64,000 bases of DNA from an uncultured Candidatus Poseidoniales archaeon (GTDB taxonomy: Archaea; Thermoplasmatota; Poseidoniia; Poseidoniales; Thalassarchaeaceae), in NCBI GenBank assembly GCA_905182515.1, contig CAJJBW010000001.1:210275-274274 (forward strand), read 5' to 3'. How positions within the stretch are numbered: position 1 is the first letter of the stretch; each line of letters begins with the position of its first letter. Shown piece after piece: positions 60,709 through 64,000 of this stretch. The notes below the pieces were generated by a model. It was not told where the DNA came from. It saw nothing but the letters and a program-made list of their open reading frames with translations, and did no database searches. The position numbers and the translations under genes are program-made.

Positions 60709-63700
60709 TTGAGTAAAAATAATAATATGCTAAGATGTTTTAGGACAGATATGAAAATCTCACAAACCACTAAATCATTAGTCACGCTTTCTTTGTGTTT
60801 TGTACTTCTTTTGGCCCCAATATCTGGTTATAATGACCATTCAGATAATAATTTAGAAGAAATATCAGAGGAATATTACACCTTAGCATCTATGAATATG
60901 CCAGGATTCCAATCAGGCTCAATTTATTCATATGATACTATCTCTATGTATCAAACAGGATGTGCAGTTTTAGCAAATGGAGAAATTGAATGTTGGGGGG
61001 ATAATTTCTTTGGTCAAGCAGGAGTTATTACAACTCCCGGTCAGGGACTTAGCACAAATAATCTTAATTTTCCTACAAATGTAAACTCTCTTCAGAATAG
61101 CATGGGTCATTTTGTTGAGGTAGCAGCTGGCCAATTCTCTACTTGTGCATTGAATTCTATTGGTGAAGTATATTGCTGGGGCACTGAACTAGTTGGTCAA
61201 TTAGGAAATGGAATTGAACCAACAACAGATTATACTAATTTTTCAATTCATTCTCCTAGTTTAGTTCAATTACCCGAAAACACGTCTGCAGTCTCTATTT
61301 CTGCTAGTACAGGCAATAATCATAGATGTGCAATCTTAAATAATTCAGATACAGTTTGTTGGGGATCAAACAACTGGGGACAACTGGGAGATGGAACTGC
61401 TTGCTATGTATCTGGAGGTGAAGGATATGAATTGCCTGGATATAACACTGGAATTTGCTCTGATTCGCCTGGCGATGGAGATGACTCAGGAAAATTTACT
61501 CCAGTAATTGTTCAATTTCCAGATAATAAAAGTGCAATCTCAATCTCAACCGGAAATCAATTTACCTGCGCTGTTATGACGGATAACTCTCTTTATTGTT
61601 GGGGTAAAAATGATCTACTTCAATTAGGGCAAGGAAATTCTAATACCGTTAATGGAATTCCTACACTAGTTTCACTACCAGGGGATCGAACAGTTGCTTC
61701 CGTTGCGGCTGGAGGAGATAGTACATGTGCATTATCTATGGATCATAATGTATATTGCTGGGGCGCGGGAGGAAGTGGTCAACTTGGTGATGGTAGTAAT
61801 GATTCTAATTCTGTACCAGGGTTAGTTACATTAGAAGAAGGCGAAATCCCTATATCTATAACTGCCGGTAACACATTCTATTGTATATTATTGGATACAG
61901 GAGCCGCTAAATGCTGGGGAAGTAATTGGCATGGCGGGCTGGGCGATGGTGGTGCTTTAGACATGGGTGGCAATGCAATCGATAAGCAATTACCCACAAA
62001 TGTTTCAGGAAATCACTCATTCATAGGAATCGAAGCAGGTCTTCAAAATACATGTGCGATAAAAGCCAATGGTTCTGCATATTGCTGGGGAAGGCCATTT
62101 GATGGCGCTCTTGGTAATGGTATGATGGGAACCACGGTACAGATAAATTATCCTGTAAGAGTAGGACAAACAACAAATTGGCTAACTACTTATGCGTCTG
62201 AACAGGATCCAGATGGTGATGGAATTCTTACTATCTTCGACTCAAATCCATATCCTTGTAATTCAGGCTATCAACAAATAGATAACATATGCGTGGAAGT
62301 TTCCCCGGGATCGTATTCTATTAACGGTGTTGTTAATGTCTGTGATTATGGAACTTATCAACCCTTAGCAGGACAATCTTACTGTTTGTTTGCATCTCCG
62401 GGCAATTACGTGAATAATACTAATTCTGCTGAACAAATGCCTTGTGTTGCGGGAACTTATCAGAATGACTCAGGACAAATAAGTTGTATAGAAAACTCAC
62501 CCGGATATTATACAGATACTGAATCATCTGAAAATCAAGAAAAATGTCCTAAGGGAACCTATCAGCCTAATTCAGGTAGTCAAGATTGTATTATTACAGA
62601 TGCTGGATACTTTACCAATAATAGGAAATCAGTATCTCAAACGCCATGTCCTGCTGGAACATATCAACCATTAACAGGTCAAAATACTTGCTTATCTGCA
62701 GATCTTGGTTACTACGTAAATTCTTCAGCATCAATATCTCAAGAATTATGTGATGTAGGAACCTTTTCAGATTCACTAGGGCAAATAGAATGTACCAACG
62801 CTTCTCCAGGAAATTTTGTAATATATGCCGGCCAAAGCGTTGAAACCCCTTGTCCAGCAAGTTCATATCAACCAGAAGGCGGACAAACTTACTGTATCCT
62901 GGCTTCAGCAGGGCATTATGTAGATTCAGAAGGTGCAGGAACTCAAACTCCGTGCCAAGAAGGATATTTTCAGCCAACTGAGGGGGCAATGAGTTGTATT
63001 GCAGCATCTCCTGGTTCAGTTGTTTTAGAACAGGGCGCTACTGAAGAATCACTGTGCCTTGCAGGTACCTATTCATCAGAAGAAGGACAGGATGAATGTA
63101 CCTCTGCAGCACCAGGCTCGTTTGTTAGTACGGATGGTGCAACTACTCCTACAGAATGCCCTTCCGGAGAATTCCAGGGTGCCGAAGGTTCACTTACTTG
63201 TACAGAAGTACCAGCCGGTTATTTCACAGATTCTGAAGGATCTTCAGAGCCTTCTCCATGTCAACCAGGGACGTATGCAGCAGAAGGACAAACCTCCTGT
63301 GTAGAAGCCGATCCTGGCTTCTTCGTCCCAGATGCTGCTCAATCATCTATGCAAATGTGCGATCAAGGCACATTCCAACCTGAATCTGGGGCATCATCAT
63401 GTATCAAATCATCACCAGGGAACTTTGTTTCAAAATATGCTCAACCAGAACAGACACCTTGTGAGGCAGGCACATTCCAACCATCTCAAGAGAATACTGA
63501 GTGTATTCCAGCTTATGCTGGTCAATTTGTCCCAGAGGCAGGAAGTATGTCTCAAAGCCCTTGCCAAAGAGGCGAATATCAACCAAATGGTGGCCAATCT
63601 GAATGTTTAGGTGCCGATCCAGGAAATTTTGTTGCATCCTCGGGAGCAACATCTCAATTTCCTTGTTCTATGGGCAAATATCAACCAGATTCAGGGCAAT

Positions 63701-63996
63701 CTAGTTGTGAAAAAGCAGATCCAGGAAATTTTGTACCTGAACCAGGTGCTTCGGAACAAACGCCATGTGATTCAGGTGATACACAACCAGATGCTGGCCA
63801 AATGAGTTGTATCCCTGGAGATAATTCTATTTCACCAATCATTACTATTTTGGCTATTCCAATATTGATTATAGGTTCTGTATTAACTTATAAATATCGA
63901 AGAAAAAGAAATATAACAAAATCGGTAACTAAAAAACCCAAAAGATGGGATGAAAGAACTATAGATTATGTTCCTAGGGCACGAAAAAGAAAGTAA
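60709..63996 (+). CDS. Surface protein: signal peptide, RCC1-like repeats, one TSP3-like motif, fifteen 34-aa Cys repeats (GCC2/GCC3-like), C-terminal TM and basic tail
   Basis: CAVLANGEIECWGDNFFGQAG-type repeats; CPAGTYQPLTGQNTCLSADLGYYVNSSASISQEL-type repeats; TM SPIITILAIPILIIGSVLTYKY then RRKR tail. Confidence 0.9.
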   Translation: MSKNNNMLRCFRTDMKISQTTKSLVTLSLCFVLLLAPISGYNDHSDNNLEEISEEYYTLASMNMPGFQSGSIYSYDTISMYQTGCAVLANGEIECWGDNFFGQAGVITTPGQGLSTNNLNFPTNVNSLQNSMGHFVEVAAGQFSTCALNSIGEVYCWGTELVGQLGNGIEPTTDYTNFSIHSPSLVQLPENTSAVSISASTGNNHRCAILNNSDTVCWGSNNWGQLGDGTACYVSGGEGYELPGYNTGICSDSPGDGDDSGKFTPVIVQFPDNKSAISISTGNQFTCAVMTDNSLYCWGKNDLLQLGQGNSNTVNGIPTLVSLPGDRTVASVAAGGDSTCALSMDHNVYCWGAGGSGQLGDGSNDSNSVPGLVTLEEGEIPISITAGNTFYCILLDTGAAKCWGSNWHGGLGDGGALDMGGNAIDKQLPTNVSGNHSFIGIEAGLQNTCAIKANGSAYCWGRPFDGALGNGMMGTTVQINYPVRVGQTTNWLTTYASEQDPDGDGILTIFDSNPYPCNSGYQQIDNICVEVSPGSYSINGVVNVCDYGTYQPLAGQSYCLFASPGNYVNNTNSAEQMPCVAGTYQNDSGQISCIENSPGYYTDTESSENQEKCPKGTYQPNSGSQDCIITDAGYFTNNRKSVSQTPCPAGTYQPLTGQNTCLSADLGYYVNSSASISQELCDVGTFSDSLGQIECTNASPGNFVIYAGQSVETPCPASSYQPEGGQTYCILASAGHYVDSEGAGTQTPCQEGYFQPTEGAMSCIAASPGSVVLEQGATEESLCLAGTYSSEEGQDECTSAAPGSFVSTDGATTPTECPSGEFQGAEGSLTCTEVPAGYFTDSEGSSEPSPCQPGTYAAEGQTSCVEADPGFFVPDAAQSSMQMCDQGTFQPESGASSCIKSSPGNFVSKYAQPEQTPCEAGTFQPSQENTECIPAYAGQFVPEAGSMSQSPCQRGEYQPNGGQSECLGADPGNFVASSGATSQFPCSMGKYQPDSGQSSCEKADPGNFVPEPGASEQTPCDSGDTQPDAGQMSCIPGDNSISPIITILAIPILIIGSVLTYKYRRKRNITKSVTKKPKRWDERTIDYVPRARKRK
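62341..63810 (+). repeat. Intragenic 102-bp-period repeat array (14 units plus a partial)
   Basis: Unit C-x2-G-x-(Y/F)-Q-P-x2-G-Q-x2-C-x4-PG-x-(F/Y)-V-x8-Q-x-P; first Cys codon at 62341, last unit at 63766. Confidence 0.92.
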
Positions 63997-64000
63997 GATT

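Noticed and set aside
62612-63652. Alternate-frame ORFs in the Cys-repeat region (62612..63007 -, 63059..63304 +, 63332..63610 +, 63404..63652 -, 63611..63805 +)
   Set aside because: Shadow ORFs caused by repeat periodicity; no recognisable domains
62341-63810. Regularly spaced repeat array resembling a CRISPR at DNA level
   Set aside because: 102-bp units are in frame within a long ORF, conserved at protein level (34-aa Cys repeats), and lack identical short repeats with unique spacers

Overview
This window is a compact, AT-rich archaeal chromosome segment. Archaeal marker genes include L18e-L13-S9-RpoN, MCM, GatE, Trm1, Pth2 and two PAC2-family proteins. The large Asp-rich TSP3-type surface proteins resemble those of marine Euryarchaeota (Marine Group II / Poseidoniales); this lineage call is inference. 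About 45-50 CDSs and three tRNAs (Cys-GCA, Pro-GGG, Arg-GCG) can be supported. I see no rRNA, CRISPR array, IS element or prophage. The most notable items are: (1) an ORB-like origin recognition box (TTTCCAGTGGAAACATAGGGGTTCC) beside a poly-A/T tract in the divergent gap upstream of mcm; (2) a LivJHMGF-like amino-acid ABC locus with a three-part binding protein (apparently permuted SBP3 plus two tandem LivJ domains), a fused LivH-LivM permease with a TM2-like linker, a LivG ATPase carrying an extracellular-type Ca-binding tail, and a perfect 32-bp palindrome between receptor and permease genes; (3) a 2680-aa surface protein with TSP3 repeats, a cupredoxin-like domain lacking its copper ligands, and a DUF4129-like cytosolic tail; (4) an RCC1 plus 34-aa Cys-repeat (GCC2/GCC3-like) surface protein directly downstream of a membrane Ser/Thr kinase; (5) a DNA-methyltransferase-like protein with an altered motif IV (SKPPW) coupled to a coiled-coil partner; (6) a THEP1 NTPase whose Walker A lies upstream of any ATG/GTG/TTG, implying an AUA or AUU start; (7) a DUF4430-like protein paired with an ECF S-component-like protein; (8) a bacterial-type NAD+ DNA ligase. 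All calls come from reading sequence; no database search was run.
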